A model generated the notes under the pieces. That model worked only from the letters and a program-made list of their open reading frames with translations, searched no databases and was not told where the DNA came from. The position numbers were made by a program, and so were the translations under genes. This document shows positions 51,901 through 61,256 of a DNA stretch of 64,000 bases, piece by piece (position 1 is the stretch's first letter; each line of letters starts with the position of its first letter). This stretch comes from Maribacter thermophilus (lineage in GTDB: Bacteria; Bacteroidota; Bacteroidia; Flavobacteriales; Flavobacteriaceae): the NCBI RefSeq assembly GCF_001020565.1, contig NZ_LDAS01000001.1, positions 534,402 through 598,401 of the forward strand, read 5' to 3'.

Positions 51901-52111
51901 CTCCGTCCGTTGTTTTCCACAATCCGCCGGAAGCAGCTCCGATATAATTGGTCATTGGGTCTCCGGGCACACCTGCAATGGCTATGGCCCTATTACCTTC
52001 CGGACCTATAAAACGAAATTTTAAATCGTCGAATACGGTAGGGTCGGTTTGTGAGAAAGAGACAAAAAACAGTAAAATAAAACAAGAGGTAAGGGCAGAT
52101 TTAATTTTCAT
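48953..52111 (-). CDS. Secreted VPS10-like BNR repeat protein (paralogue)
   Basis: A 1052-residue exported protein (signal peptide ending VSFSQ), a paralogue of the protein at 39493 with the same plan: an N-terminal Gly/Pro region (DDLKFRFIGPEGNRAIAIAG), then BNR blades with SxDGGxxW motifs (GLWKTTDGGISW, GIYKSEDAGKTWKNMG, GVYRTTDGGESWEAL), a mid-section of YVSFDxGExW-type blades and a helical C-terminus. Function is unknown beyond being secreted. It starts 239 bases from the divergent hydroxylase gene. Confidence 0.9.
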   Translation of the reverse strand: MKIKSALTSCFILLFFVSFSQTDPTVFDDLKFRFIGPEGNRAIAIAGVPGDPMTNYIGAASGGLWKTTDGGISWKPIFDDQDVSSIGALAIAPTDPNIIWVGTGETFVIRPAHAMGDGIYKSEDAGKTWKNMGLEKTGRIGRVIVHPTNPDIVYAAALGHTYGPQQERGIYKTTDGGKTWKQILFIDENTGAAEMAIDPQNPDRLLVGMWSIHINTWELNSGGPGGGVYRTTDGGESWEALSKYGLPGGKDNPVGKTAVAISHSNPNIVYALFEIDSPALYRSEDFGNTWTLQSRNHDIAERAPYYTRMAISPTDPNELYFASVRFSTSTDGGKTFGRLPAGGDNHDIWLDPTNADRMMVAHDGCASITLNHGKSFQRIVLPIAQMYHAAVDDQIPYNVYGNRQDGYSYKGPSNSRQGYIPLGLWQGVGGCESGFAQPDPFDNDIVWSGCYDGGLQRYNARTGHAREVRVWPEAGYGWEPGKLKYRWHWNFPLAFSPHTKHRVYVGSQFVHKSDDDGQSWQVISPDLTLNDKTHQKSSGGIAIDNLMTFDGATLFSIVESKLEPGLIWTGSNDGQVNLTKDGGTTWTNVTKNIPDLPKWGTISNIEPSRFKKGTVYISVDLHQMGDFAPYIYKTSDYGASWKLVSGTVPKSVHSFAHVIKEDPKREGMLYLGVDNGIYISTNDGESWMRLRNNLPPAPVYWLEIQERFDDLVVGTYGRGYYILDNVSPLREYDMDAKDQEAHLFSIRPSFRFNDQQAIKTDGRSLNSGRNPAYGADINYYLKDNTEEKVEIQILTSNNEIIRKLEGKNTAGVNRVMWDLRYEPTFKPQLRSTPPGRPWVQLNGEGWRPLVTWDLDLMRGQYGPRVVPDTYKVKLIIGEKEYIREMNVLKEPTSEGSLEDIKKQVAFSLELRDAMNLAVTMINNVEEIRAELNEVIPRLKNKGDIKKAEQLRIMAESIAGSLYDIQLTGAREDAFRSPMKLYGRLSALASDITGKGVDFRPTDQQSEVYDIFNARLKNVDEKLKQFINVEVQKFNGQLKKSELQIMLDKKIKS

Positions 52112-52289
52112 TTTGTTTGGTTATTGGTTGGTACAAAGGTTTAAGATATAAATACTGAAATATTTTTAAGGTCTTTTTGTAATTTTTAATGATAATTGTG
52201 ATAAAATGATGTTTGAAGGTATAATATTTAATAATTGGCTCTCTGGTTTATGTATAATATACTTGCCTAATCATTAAAAATATTAAGGG

Positions 52290-52317
52290 TTGTCAGAAAT
52301 TTTAACCAATAGATTTG
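52290..52317 (+). promoter_or_regulatory. Promoter of the sterol-desaturase-like gene
   Basis: TTG (52290-52292), 17 bases, TAGATTTG (52310-52317), a perfect -7 box, 34 bases before the ATG at 52351. This is the best match to the Bacteroidota promoter consensus that I found in the window. Confidence 0.7.
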
Positions 52318-52350
52318 TAAATTGAAAAAGAACATGGTTATACTAGCTAT

Positions 52351-53250
52351 ATGCAAATTCCAGAAATACCAAACTTAATTCATTTCGCGATACCTTTTTT
52401 TGTGGTAACGATTGTTATAGAGGTAATACTGACCGTAAAGGTTAAAATGGAGGGGTACGACTATAAAGATGCAGGGACCTCCATTTTAATGGGCTTGGGA
52501 AATGTCATAATTGGACTTTTTACAAAAGCGATTACCCTAAGTCTTTTCTATGTGCTGTACAATTTTTATCATGCATTTACCATCCCCTTTGTTTGGTGGT
52601 CTTGGTTGATACTATTGTTTGCCGAGGACCTCTGTTATTATTGGTTTCATAGAATTAGTCATGAAAGTAGGTTCTTTTGGGCAAGTCATGTTGTACATCA
52701 TTCTTCAAAGGAATATAATTTGAGTACTGCCTTAAGACAAACATGGTCCGGTGGCTTTTATACCTTCATTTTTTGGTTTCCGTTGATTTTTATAGGTTTT
52801 CATCCTATTATGGTTTTGGTACAAATGTCCGTTAGCTTAATTTATCAATATTGGATTCATACAGAGTTGATCCATAAAATGCCAAAATGGTTCGAAGCCA
52901 TATTTAATACGCCCAGCCATCATAGGGTACACCATGCAACGAACCCACAATATTTAGATAGAAACCATGCAGGTATTTTTATTATTTGGGACAGAATGTT
53001 TGGCACTTTTGAACCAGAAGTGGAAAAACCGGTATATGGTTTGGTTAAGGATATTGATACCTACAATCCCATAAAGGTGGCCTTTATGGAGTGGTATGCG
53101 ATGTTGAAAGATTTTCTAACCTTTAAAACCTCATTGATAAATAGGTTTAACTATTTATTTAAGCCACCAGGTTGGAAACACGATGGCAGCAGTGTTTTAT
53201 CTTCCGATTTACGAAAACAATGGGAAGAAAAAAATAAAACGAATGGTTAA
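52351..53250 (+). CDS. Sterol desaturase / fatty acid hydroxylase family protein
   Basis: A 299-residue integral membrane di-iron hydroxylase. Hydrophobic helices lie at about 10-27, 48-75 and 85-100. The histidine boxes that bind the iron pair are all present: HRISHE (near 111), HVVHH (near 124) and HHRVHH (near 190), with the extra HTELIH before the last. The enzyme should hydroxylate or desaturate a membrane lipid, perhaps a fatty acid, carotenoid or plasmalogen precursor, using O2. It is preceded by a clear promoter and has no obvious partner gene. Confidence 0.92.
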   Translation: MQIPEIPNLIHFAIPFFVVTIVIEVILTVKVKMEGYDYKDAGTSILMGLGNVIIGLFTKAITLSLFYVLYNFYHAFTIPFVWWSWLILLFAEDLCYYWFHRISHESRFFWASHVVHHSSKEYNLSTALRQTWSGGFYTFIFWFPLIFIGFHPIMVLVQMSVSLIYQYWIHTELIHKMPKWFEAIFNTPSHHRVHHATNPQYLDRNHAGIFIIWDRMFGTFEPEVEKPVYGLVKDIDTYNPIKVAFMEWYAMLKDFLTFKTSLINRFNYLFKPPGWKHDGSSVLSSDLRKQWEEKNKTNG

Positions 53251-53356
53251 TGGCAATTGTGGAATTTTAAAGGTATGTATCTTCTAATTATACTTTCATC
53301 GTAACATTTACTTTGTTTAATCGTCTATTGATTATATCAATAGAACAAGACAAATT

Positions 53357-53989
53357 ATGAACAACAAAATAGTAGCCTATATTGGAATACTTGGTGTAAG
53401 TTTATTCGGGTTAGCGGCTATTATCGGCCCATTATTAATAGAAGATTATAGTGTTGTCGGCCAATATATAAGTGAATCATTCGCTTCTAATACCGAGTAT
53501 GGGAGGTATCTACAATATTTCGGATATGTGCCAAGCGGTATTCTAACGACTATTTTTTGTTTGAATGCGTTCAAATATCTACCTAGTTCTAAGCTTGTTA
53601 CGGCTGGATTTATTGGATTGGCAATTTTTTATGGTATGGGAACTATACTGGTAGGGTTGTTCCCATGTGATGAAGGTTGTAATGTAGAGTTGATAGATCC
53701 AAGTATGGCACAGCTAATACATAATGCGGTTGCCGCCCTTACCTATATTTTTGTACCCATATCTATAATAGCCATTGGTCTCGGATTAAAACGAACTACA
53801 CATGCCGAAGGTTTAGCTCAAATTGCAATTACAGTGGGTATCGTAAGTTCTATTTGTATTTTCTTACTGTTTTCCGATCCAGGGTCATCTTATCGGGGCC
53901 TTTTACAGCGAATTATAGAAGCTTCTTTTATCTTCTGGATAATTACATGTGCGATAAATATAAAAAAGGGAGGGTATAAGAATATTTAG
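53357..53989 (+). CDS. DUF998 membrane protein
   Basis: A 210-residue membrane protein of the DUF998 family, with about six hydrophobic helices. The family motif is seen around YSVVGQYISESFASNTEYGRYLQYFGYVPSG, and IFYGMGTILVGLFPCDEGCN has the conserved F-P-C-D-x-G-C turn. No activity is known. It is convergent with the amidohydrolase gene (30 bases). Confidence 0.88.
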   Translation: MNNKIVAYIGILGVSLFGLAAIIGPLLIEDYSVVGQYISESFASNTEYGRYLQYFGYVPSGILTTIFCLNAFKYLPSSKLVTAGFIGLAIFYGMGTILVGLFPCDEGCNVELIDPSMAQLIHNAVAALTYIFVPISIIAIGLGLKRTTHAEGLAQIAITVGIVSSICIFLLFSDPGSSYRGLLQRIIEASFIFWIITCAINIKKGGYKNI

Positions 53990-54019
53990 GCATGGACCAT
54001 GAAATAGTTTTAGAAGTAA

Positions 54020-55264
54020 TTATTTCTTGTAAATAACCCCGTCTTTCATCACGAAAGAGACATTTTTCATGTTTTTTATATCCTTTACAGGGTTTCCTTT
54101 AATGGCGATGATATCCGCCAAAAATCCTTTTTCAAGCTTCCCTAATTGGTCTAAGTGGAACATTTTAGCATTGCCCGAAGTGGCCGATTTTAAAACATCG
54201 ATAGGTTTCATTCCATATTCCACCATGAGTTCCATCTCACGATAATTTTCACCGTGGGGAAACACACCTACATCACCACCAAAAACAATCTGCACACCAG
54301 ACTCCAAGGCAGCTTTAAAAGATTTTCGTTTCTGTTGAATACGTTCGGGTTCTGGATCGGTTGCCTTGTTCCATCCGCGATATTGGGTAATGGCATCGCC
54401 AGCGGCAAGGGTGGGGCAGAAGCCGATTCCTTTCTCTTTCATGGACTTGAAAATTTCTAGAGTGCCGCCATCACCATGTTCTATGGTTTCCACACCCCCG
54501 GCAATGGCTCTTTTCATTCCTTCTACAGTGCCTGCATGGGCGACAACATATTTACCTGCACTTTTTGCAGTGGCCACCATGGCATCAATTTCTTCCTGTA
54601 AAAAGGTAGGCTGTGAATCGGCCCCGGGTGTCCATCGATAATCGGCATAGATTTTAATAAGGTCGGCCCCGTTTCCCATTTGCCTACGCACCGTTTCAAT
54701 GCATTGGTCAACGCCACTGGCAGCCTCTGCCCCCAAGGGAACGGTAACGCCGTCATGAAAACCCTTAGGGCCGTAGGCACCGGTCGCTACAATGGCCGGT
54801 CCGGCGACTAAAAGTCGCGGACCTATTATAATGCCATCATCAACGGTCTTTTTTACATAAACATCTGTATAACCTGCACCTTCTGCCCCCAGATCTCTCA
54901 TAGTGGTTATACCTGCCATTAGCGACTTTTTTACATGTACGGAAGCTCGTATGGCTCTTTCAACTGGCGATTCTTTTAATACCTGGTCGTTCCATTCCGT
55001 TTCATTGTAAGGGTGTAACAATATGTGTGAATGCCCCTCTATAATACCGGGCAACAGCGTGGTACCATCTAAATAAACCTCTGTTGTGTTGCTTGGTTTT
55101 TTTAGACCGTTGAGGTTTCCTGTATAGGTAATTCGGTTATTTTCTACTAATACCACCCAATTTTCATGAAGTTCGGTACCGTCGAATACCCTGTCGGGTA
55201 CTAAAAGTGTTTGGGCAGAGCTTATGAAGATAGAGAATAAACAAAAAAGCGAAATAGGTTTCAT
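54020..55264 (-). CDS. Secreted amidohydrolase (imidazolonepropionase-like)
   Basis: A 414-residue exported protein (signal peptide MKPISLFCLFSIFISSAQ). The amidohydrolase core is plain: GIIEGHSHILLHPYN gives the HxH metal site, GITTMRDLGAEG, GADLIKIYADYRWTPG (a carbamylated-Lys position), YVVAHAGTVEG with its metal His, TIEHGDG, and VFGGDVGVFPHG for the catalytic Asp. The group includes prolidase-like and imidazolonepropionase-like enzymes; substrate is unknown. It lies 13 bases after the neighbouring amidohydrolase. Confidence 0.9.
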   Translation of the reverse strand: MKPISLFCLFSIFISSAQTLLVPDRVFDGTELHENWVVLVENNRITYTGNLNGLKKPSNTTEVYLDGTTLLPGIIEGHSHILLHPYNETEWNDQVLKESPVERAIRASVHVKKSLMAGITTMRDLGAEGAGYTDVYVKKTVDDGIIIGPRLLVAGPAIVATGAYGPKGFHDGVTVPLGAEAASGVDQCIETVRRQMGNGADLIKIYADYRWTPGADSQPTFLQEEIDAMVATAKSAGKYVVAHAGTVEGMKRAIAGGVETIEHGDGGTLEIFKSMKEKGIGFCPTLAAGDAITQYRGWNKATDPEPERIQQKRKSFKAALESGVQIVFGGDVGVFPHGENYREMELMVEYGMKPIDVLKSATSGNAKMFHLDQLGKLEKGFLADIIAIKGNPVKDIKNMKNVSFVMKDGVIYKK

Positions 55265-55277
55265 ACTACTGGTTATA

Positions 55278-56708
55278 TTAATTTGTAATGGCCGATTTTA
55301 AAAGGTCGTCCAAGTTTTCTTTGGTATATGGTTTTCCTTTTTTCAAGACCATAAAAATATCCTTGGTACTTGTAATGTCTTCTAAAGGGTTACTGTTAAG
55401 TAAAACAATGTCCGCTATTTTACCTTTGGAAATAGTGCCGTAATCATTATCCTTTTTTAGAAATTTAGCTCCATTAAAAGTAGAGGTCCGTAAGGCATCT
55501 AGTGGAGGAATACCGGCAGCTACCATCGCTTCCATCTCTTTATGTAAAGAAATACCCGGATAGGTATAGCTGTTAAATGCGCCACTATCCGAACCGGCCA
55601 AAAGAGAAACCCCGTTTTTATTTAAGGTATGGGCTAGTTGCCCAAAAAAACGATCCAGTGCTTTGCGGTCGGCTACTTGTTTCTCAGACGCATTTTTTAC
55701 ACGGTCTATTCTGCCCTGATATGTTTTTTGAACTCCTACAGGCATATATTTTAGATAGGGATCGGTAGAATGGTCCACTTCATCCAAATAGCTTAAGACC
55801 TTACCGATATGGAGCGTTGGCACTACAAAGACGTTGTGTTTTTTTAGATTGGTAAAAGTTTTTAGGGCCGTAGTATCGGAATAGGACGATTGCAATAGTG
55901 GCATGGCATCCCAAAAACCAATTTCTTTGCTCACTAATTGTTCCGTTATCTCTTTTTCATTGGAAGAACAGCCTTTCATGATATAATATAAATGTTCTAT
56001 GGCATCGATACCTGCATCAATGGTGGCGTCGAGTTCTACGGTAAACGGCATATGGCCAGAGGTGATAAGGTCTCTTTTGTCCGCTTCTTTAATTGCTTTC
56101 AAGTAACTTTCCCCAGAAATTTTACTGTCATAGAGTTTTACAAAATCTACGGGTATCGCTTGTAAAGAATCCAATGCTTTAACGATGTCGGTTTCATTTT
56201 CAACTTCCAGTGATCCGGCCCATGTAGCGCCCGGACCATCAATTTTGGGGCCAGAAGTAAAGATGGTAGGGCCCACTAGTTCATCCTTACCAATAGCTTT
56301 TTTCCATTCCATAATAGAGGAAGTTAGATCCCCACCGGCCTCCCGTACCGTTGTAATGCCGTTGGCCATAAACAGTTTTAGAAAGTTCTTGTTCGCTTCT
56401 ATTAAAGAATCTCCACCCCTAAAGTGTACGTGGTTGTCCCAAAAACCTGGCAGTACATATTTACCCGAACCATCAATAATACGGTTCGCCTTGGGTTCTG
56501 TATTGTCTCCCGTAGGGGCAATTTTGGCAACACGGTCACCGTTTAGGTAAATATCCATTTTATTGACCTTTCCTGTTTCCAGATCAATTAGATGTACGTT
56601 CTGTATGGCTATATCGTACAAAATTTGAGGTTCCGATTTGCATGAAATAAAAAAAGTAAACAATACTAGAGTAAGAAAAAATTGTTTGAATTTGACGGTA
56701 ATGGACAT
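55278..56708 (-). CDS. Amidohydrolase family lipoprotein
   Basis: A 476-residue exported protein with a lipoprotein signal (LFTFFISC). The amidohydrolase motifs: GFWDNHVHFRGG (HxH), NGITTVREAGGD, PVDFVKLYDSKISG, LITSGHMPFTVE, GIDAIEHLYY, and LAGSDSGAFNSYTYPG near residue 385 with the catalytic Asp. Parallel to its downstream neighbour but distinct. Together they look like a pair of periplasmic hydrolases for related substrates. Encoded between the phosphatidyltransferase gene (33 bases upstream) and the second amidohydrolase. Confidence 0.9.
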   Translation of the reverse strand: MSITVKFKQFFLTLVLFTFFISCKSEPQILYDIAIQNVHLIDLETGKVNKMDIYLNGDRVAKIAPTGDNTEPKANRIIDGSGKYVLPGFWDNHVHFRGGDSLIEANKNFLKLFMANGITTVREAGGDLTSSIMEWKKAIGKDELVGPTIFTSGPKIDGPGATWAGSLEVENETDIVKALDSLQAIPVDFVKLYDSKISGESYLKAIKEADKRDLITSGHMPFTVELDATIDAGIDAIEHLYYIMKGCSSNEKEITEQLVSKEIGFWDAMPLLQSSYSDTTALKTFTNLKKHNVFVVPTLHIGKVLSYLDEVDHSTDPYLKYMPVGVQKTYQGRIDRVKNASEKQVADRKALDRFFGQLAHTLNKNGVSLLAGSDSGAFNSYTYPGISLHKEMEAMVAAGIPPLDALRTSTFNGAKFLKKDNDYGTISKGKIADIVLLNSNPLEDITSTKDIFMVLKKGKPYTKENLDDLLKSAITN

Positions 56709-56741
56709 TTTATAAGAGTTTGGCTAGAAAGGTAAAAATAA

Positions 56742-57551
56742 TTACCTATTCAACATTTGCCTTATCGCAATAAAAACAAAGATCATTAGGGTGTTTAGTA
56801 TAAAGTAGGGAATTATAAGCTCTTTTATATCCAAAACCAGAAAAAAACCGATCAACAATAGTTGAAAGCCAAGCCCAAAGCATGAGACGGCCGTCATTAA
56901 CCAATTGGGTAACCTATCTTCTGTATTGGCATTCTTGTCAAGACTGTAAATAATGCGATCATAGGGGCCATAGCATAGTGTATATATGTGATGTAACATA
57001 TTTACCGTACGCTGTTCTTCATTTTTAAAAGCCATGGGAGTTTTGGTTTCAAAAACTTGACTTGTGGTGTCCCCTTGGTATCTGTTTCTTAAAATGGAGT
57101 AGTAATAATTGTAAAGCGTACCCTGCAATTCTAATCCGATAAAGGCCATTATGGCATAGAAAAAGCTATTATCTGTAATATGCCAAATGGCAAGTATGGT
57201 AAGGAGGTTCAAAACAAAATCAGAAATAGAATCTAGATATCGTCCTGTATATGAAGGGGTGTTTTTAATTCTGGCCAATTCACCGTCGGCTGCATCCAAA
57301 ATAGATTTTAAAAGTAAAAAGAACAATGCGGCCCAATAATATTCATATAAAATGAAACCGACTGCAATGAGACCGCTCACCACAAAACCCAATGTGATAT
57401 GAATAGGGGAATAAGTACTATGTTTTAAAGACTCTGCAATTAGTATCCCCATGGGACGTCCATAATCGGACAAGTCAAAAAATTGATGTTTTTCAGGTAG
57501 TTTAGGCATTGGTACGTGCCATACCCAAAGATTGCCCAATAACGAAGACAC
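56742..57551 (-). CDS. CDP-alcohol phosphatidyltransferase family protein
   Basis: A 269-residue membrane enzyme. The family's catalytic signature, DG-x2-AR-x8-G-x3-D-x3-D, is complete in DGELARIKNTPSYTGRYLD plus SISD near residues 95-115. Flanking helices fit the six-helix fold, and the C-terminal third adds further hydrophobic segments. It transfers a CDP-activated lipid headgroup or a similar alcohol; the N-terminal extension of about 50 residues offers no further clue. First gene of a likely operon with the two amidohydrolases. Confidence 0.9.
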   Translation of the reverse strand: MSSLLGNLWVWHVPMPKLPEKHQFFDLSDYGRPMGILIAESLKHSTYSPIHITLGFVVSGLIAVGFILYEYYWAALFFLLLKSILDAADGELARIKNTPSYTGRYLDSISDFVLNLLTILAIWHITDNSFFYAIMAFIGLELQGTLYNYYYSILRNRYQGDTTSQVFETKTPMAFKNEEQRTVNMLHHIYTLCYGPYDRIIYSLDKNANTEDRLPNWLMTAVSCFGLGFQLLLIGFFLVLDIKELIIPYFILNTLMIFVFIAIRQMLNR

Positions 57552-57840
57552 GCTAGCTTGGTTTTTTTGGGTTAGGTCCTTTAAAAGTACGATAAAAACA
57601 TCAAAGACTTAATAACTGGTGAAATATGGATATTGATTATCAGATAGATAATGATTTCGTACGGTGGCCACGGAGGAATAATTGTGTAATAAAAAGGTTT
57701 TGTGATAAAATTTAATTGACATTATGTTTGATGTTAAATTATGATTTTATCGATATTAAGGGCAAAAATAAATTTAATGTACAATTTTTAATTGCTACAT
57801 TTAGCAATTCTAAAATCAACTAATCAACAAATTTTAACGT

Positions 57841-60800
57841 ATGAAGAAAATTATTATGGCACTGCTCTTTGGCTTTGCACTTGTTATTGTCTCATGTGGT
57901 GGCAATAAACGGGATGGTGAGCCTAAAGTATTGGTGTTCTCAAAAACCATGGGATTTAAACATGCATCTATTCCTGCGGGAATTGCTGCAATTCAAAAGT
58001 TGGGTAAAGAAAATGGGTTTGTTGTAGATACGACAAAGAATGCCGAATTGTTTACCGACGAAAATCTAAAACAATATTCGGCCGTAATCTTTATGAGTAC
58101 AACCGGAAATGTTTTAGATCAGTACCAAGAAGCTGCCTTTGAACGCTATATTCAAGCGGGTGGAGGGTATGTTGGTGTACATGCCGCAGCCGATACCGAA
58201 TATGATTGGGGCTGGTACAACAATTTAGCGGGAGCACAATTTTTAAGCCACCCGAGTGGGACACCAACGGCCGACTTTATTATAAAAAATAAAAATTTTG
58301 TAGCCACCGAATTTTTTACGGATACGGTATGGAATAGAACCGATGAGCTTTACAATTATAAAAATATCAATCCAGATGTAAATGTCTTGATCACTTTAGA
58401 CGAATCTTCTTATGAAGGAGGGGAAAATGGTGATTTTCATCCTATAGCATGGTACCATGAGTTTGATGGAGGTCGTGCATTTTACACCGGTGGTGGCCAT
58501 ACCGATGAAAGTTTTTCTGAAGAGTTGTTCTTAAAACATCTTTTAGGAGGTATCAAGTATGCCATTGGAGATAATTTAAAATTGGACTATTCGAAAGTAA
58601 GATCACAGATACCGCCAGATGCGGATCGTTTTTCAAAAGTAGTATTGTCCGAAGGTCAGTTTTTTGAACCTACTGAAATGACAGTATTGCCTAACGGTGA
58701 TGTTCTAGTAGGCCAGAGAAGGGGAGAGGTAATGCTCTATGACAGTCAAACAAAAGAGCTAAAGCAAGTAGCAAAATTAGATGTGTACTGCAAAACATTG
58801 GAGACACCTGGTGTTAATGCCGAAGAGGGCTTAATGGGACTGCAAAAAGACCCCGATTATGCCAATAATCACTGGGTCTATTTGTACTATGCACCAACTG
58901 GCGATAAATGGATAAATAGATTATCTCGTTTTAAATATCAAGATGGTAATTTTGATCTGTCTTCTGAACAGGTAATACTTGAAATCGATTCTCAGAGAGA
59001 AATATGCTGTCATACAGGTGGTTCAATCGCATTTGGCCCCGACAATTTACTTTACCTGTCCACAGGTGATAACTCAACACCTTTTAACGAGGAAGGTGAA
59101 AAGTATGTCAACAACGGTTTTGCTCCTTTGAACGATACCCCTGGGCATGAGCAATATGATGCCCGTAGAAGTTCGGGTAACACCAATGACCTTCGTGGTA
59201 AAATATTAAGGATCAAAGTAAACGAAGATGGTAGTTATGATATACCAGAAGGCAATTTGTTTCCTGTAGGTACCGAAAAAACAAGACCCGAAATATATAC
59301 TATGGGACATAGAAACCCTTATAGAATATCTGTAGATATTAAAAGAGGTTATTTATATTGGGGAGATGTTGGCCCTGATGCTAGAGCCGATAGTTTAGGA
59401 ACCAGAGGCCCTAGGGGGTATGATGAAATGAACCAAGCGCGTGAAGCAGGTAACTTTGGGTGGCCATTGTTTATAGGTGATAATTACGCCTATCATGAAT
59501 ACAATTACGAAACAGGGGAGAGCGGACCTGCCTTTGACCCGGAAAAACCTATCAATAATTCACGAAATAATACGGGACTGACAGAATTACCACCGGCAAA
59601 ACCGGCATATGTGTACTATCCTTACGACGAGTCCCAAGATTTTCCCCAAACAGCTACAGGAGGTAGAAATGCCATGGCAGGACCTACTTATTATTCAGAT
59701 TTGTACGAAGGTGACGAGAAACTGCCCAGTTATTATGATGGCAAAGTCATTATATATGATTGGATGCGTGGCTGGATGTTCGCCGTTCATTTAAACGAAG
59801 ACGGAACCTTTAGTAAAATGGAACCTTTTGCCCCCGAAATTAAATTGAACAACTTGATAGATATGGAAGTAGGCCCCAAAGGCAAAATATATCTGTTGGA
59901 ATACGGCAGCGGTTGGTTTTCGAAAAATGATAATTCAGCTTTAGGTTATATTGAGTATAATGGAGGAAATAGACCCCCCGTTATCGATAACTTGACGGTA
60001 GATGAAACGGCCGGAAAAATTCCATTGTCCATCAATGCACAGGTAGAGGCTGTTGACCGTGAAGGGGATGCCGTAAAATATGTATGGGATTTTGGTAATG
60101 GAGAGACCAAAGAGACTGCAGAACCAAGTATAAGCTATACCTATACAGGTGCCGGTGCCTATAAATTGAATGTGACGGCAATGGATGACAAGGGGGCTTC
60201 GGCAATTAGCCAAAGTGTGGGTATCGTTGCAGGAAACTCTAGACCAGAGGTTACCATTAATCTAAAAGGTGGAAAACCTGCTTTTTACCTACCGGGACAA
60301 AAAATACCTTATGAGGTAAGCGTAAGCGATCCCGATGGCACCCAGATAGATGAGGATAATATATTTGTTAGTGTAGATTATTTGGAAGGAATGGATAAGG
60401 TGGCCATGAATATGGGGCACCAACAAGTTTCTGCGGCGGTAACAGGTAAAGCATTGACGCAAACAATGGATTGTAAAACTTGCCACAAAGAAGCGGAAGC
60501 CTCCATTGGACCAAATTATATGGATGTATCCAAAAAGTACAAAGAGCAAAAAGATGCGTTGGATTATCTTCAAAAGAAAATTATCACTGGTGGAAGTGGT
60601 GTTTGGGGTGAGGTTATGATGCCGGCACATCCAAAGATCACCTCTGACGAGTCAAGACAAATTGCTTTGTATATTCTTTCATTGGCCGGAGACCAAGAAG
60701 AAGAAAAATCGTTACCGGTTAAAGGGGTCATTACCGCGGCACAGTCAGCTCCGGGTAATATGTTGGTGATCACGGCAAGTTATACCGATGATGGTGCGGA

Positions 60801-61236
60801 AGGTACCATACCATTAACGGGATCAGAGGCCATAGCTATACCCAGTAGTACCGTTAAGTTTTCTGATAAAACAAAAACAGATGGTATGCAGGCAGTAAGC
60901 TTTGGAGGTATGGACCTTTTATTGTTAAGTGATCGGGAAGGTTGGTTTATGTTGGAAGATATGTCGTTAAAAGGAGTTAAATCGGTGTCTATAACAGCCG
61001 GATGGCAATCTCCTCCAACGTTGTCAATTGATTTTGAAATTCATGAAGGAGCTCCAGACGGACCTTTATTGGGTAAAGGCATATTACCGGCAAATTCCGG
61101 TGGTCCACAAGGAACCATGTTCACAATGCCCATAACCGGAAAGATTTCTGGTGAAGGTCCTTATTATATTACTTTTAAGGCAGAAGAAGGCAAAGAACTT
61201 TCTCAGCTGGCATTGACCAGTGCCATTTTTAAGTAA
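57841..61236 (+). CDS. ThuA-sugar dehydrogenase-PKD-cytochrome c-carbohydrate-binding lipoprotein
   Basis: An 1131-residue lipoprotein (signal with VIVSCGG) with five modules in order. ThuA-like domain, about 25-240 (KVLVFSKTMGFKHASI, GGGYVGVHAAADTEYDW, HPIAWYHEFDGGRAFYTGGGH). Sugar/sorbosone dehydrogenase propeller, about 265-700 (NGDVLVGQRRGE, HTGGSIAFGPDNLLYLSTGDNS, GNTNDLRGKILRIKV, MGHRNPYRISVD). PKD domain, about 705-800 (YVWDFGNGETKETAEPSISYTYTGAG). Cytochrome c, haem site CKTCH at 878-882 with Met in VMMPAHP. Beta-rich C-terminal domain of carbohydrate-binding (CBM6) type, about 985-1130. It likely oxidises a sugar and passes electrons to its own haem. A TACATTTA box lies upstream and a strong terminator follows. 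Confidence 0.92.
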   Translation: MKKIIMALLFGFALVIVSCGGNKRDGEPKVLVFSKTMGFKHASIPAGIAAIQKLGKENGFVVDTTKNAELFTDENLKQYSAVIFMSTTGNVLDQYQEAAFERYIQAGGGYVGVHAAADTEYDWGWYNNLAGAQFLSHPSGTPTADFIIKNKNFVATEFFTDTVWNRTDELYNYKNINPDVNVLITLDESSYEGGENGDFHPIAWYHEFDGGRAFYTGGGHTDESFSEELFLKHLLGGIKYAIGDNLKLDYSKVRSQIPPDADRFSKVVLSEGQFFEPTEMTVLPNGDVLVGQRRGEVMLYDSQTKELKQVAKLDVYCKTLETPGVNAEEGLMGLQKDPDYANNHWVYLYYAPTGDKWINRLSRFKYQDGNFDLSSEQVILEIDSQREICCHTGGSIAFGPDNLLYLSTGDNSTPFNEEGEKYVNNGFAPLNDTPGHEQYDARRSSGNTNDLRGKILRIKVNEDGSYDIPEGNLFPVGTEKTRPEIYTMGHRNPYRISVDIKRGYLYWGDVGPDARADSLGTRGPRGYDEMNQAREAGNFGWPLFIGDNYAYHEYNYETGESGPAFDPEKPINNSRNNTGLTELPPAKPAYVYYPYDESQDFPQTATGGRNAMAGPTYYSDLYEGDEKLPSYYDGKVIIYDWMRGWMFAVHLNEDGTFSKMEPFAPEIKLNNLIDMEVGPKGKIYLLEYGSGWFSKNDNSALGYIEYNGGNRPPVIDNLTVDETAGKIPLSINAQVEAVDREGDAVKYVWDFGNGETKETAEPSISYTYTGAGAYKLNVTAMDDKGASAISQSVGIVAGNSRPEVTINLKGGKPAFYLPGQKIPYEVSVSDPDGTQIDEDNIFVSVDYLEGMDKVAMNMGHQQVSAAVTGKALTQTMDCKTCHKEAEASIGPNYMDVSKKYKEQKDALDYLQKKIITGGSGVWGEVMMPAHPKITSDESRQIALYILSLAGDQEEEKSLPVKGVITAAQSAPGNMLVITASYTDDGAEGTIPLTGSEAIAIPSSTVKFSDKTKTDGMQAVSFGGMDLLLLSDREGWFMLEDMSLKGVKSVSITAGWQSPPTLSIDFEIHEGAPDGPLLGKGILPANSGGPQGTMFTMPITGKISGEGPYYITFKAEEGKELSQLALTSAIFK

Positions 61237-61256
61237 ATAGGATATTTTACCGAATG

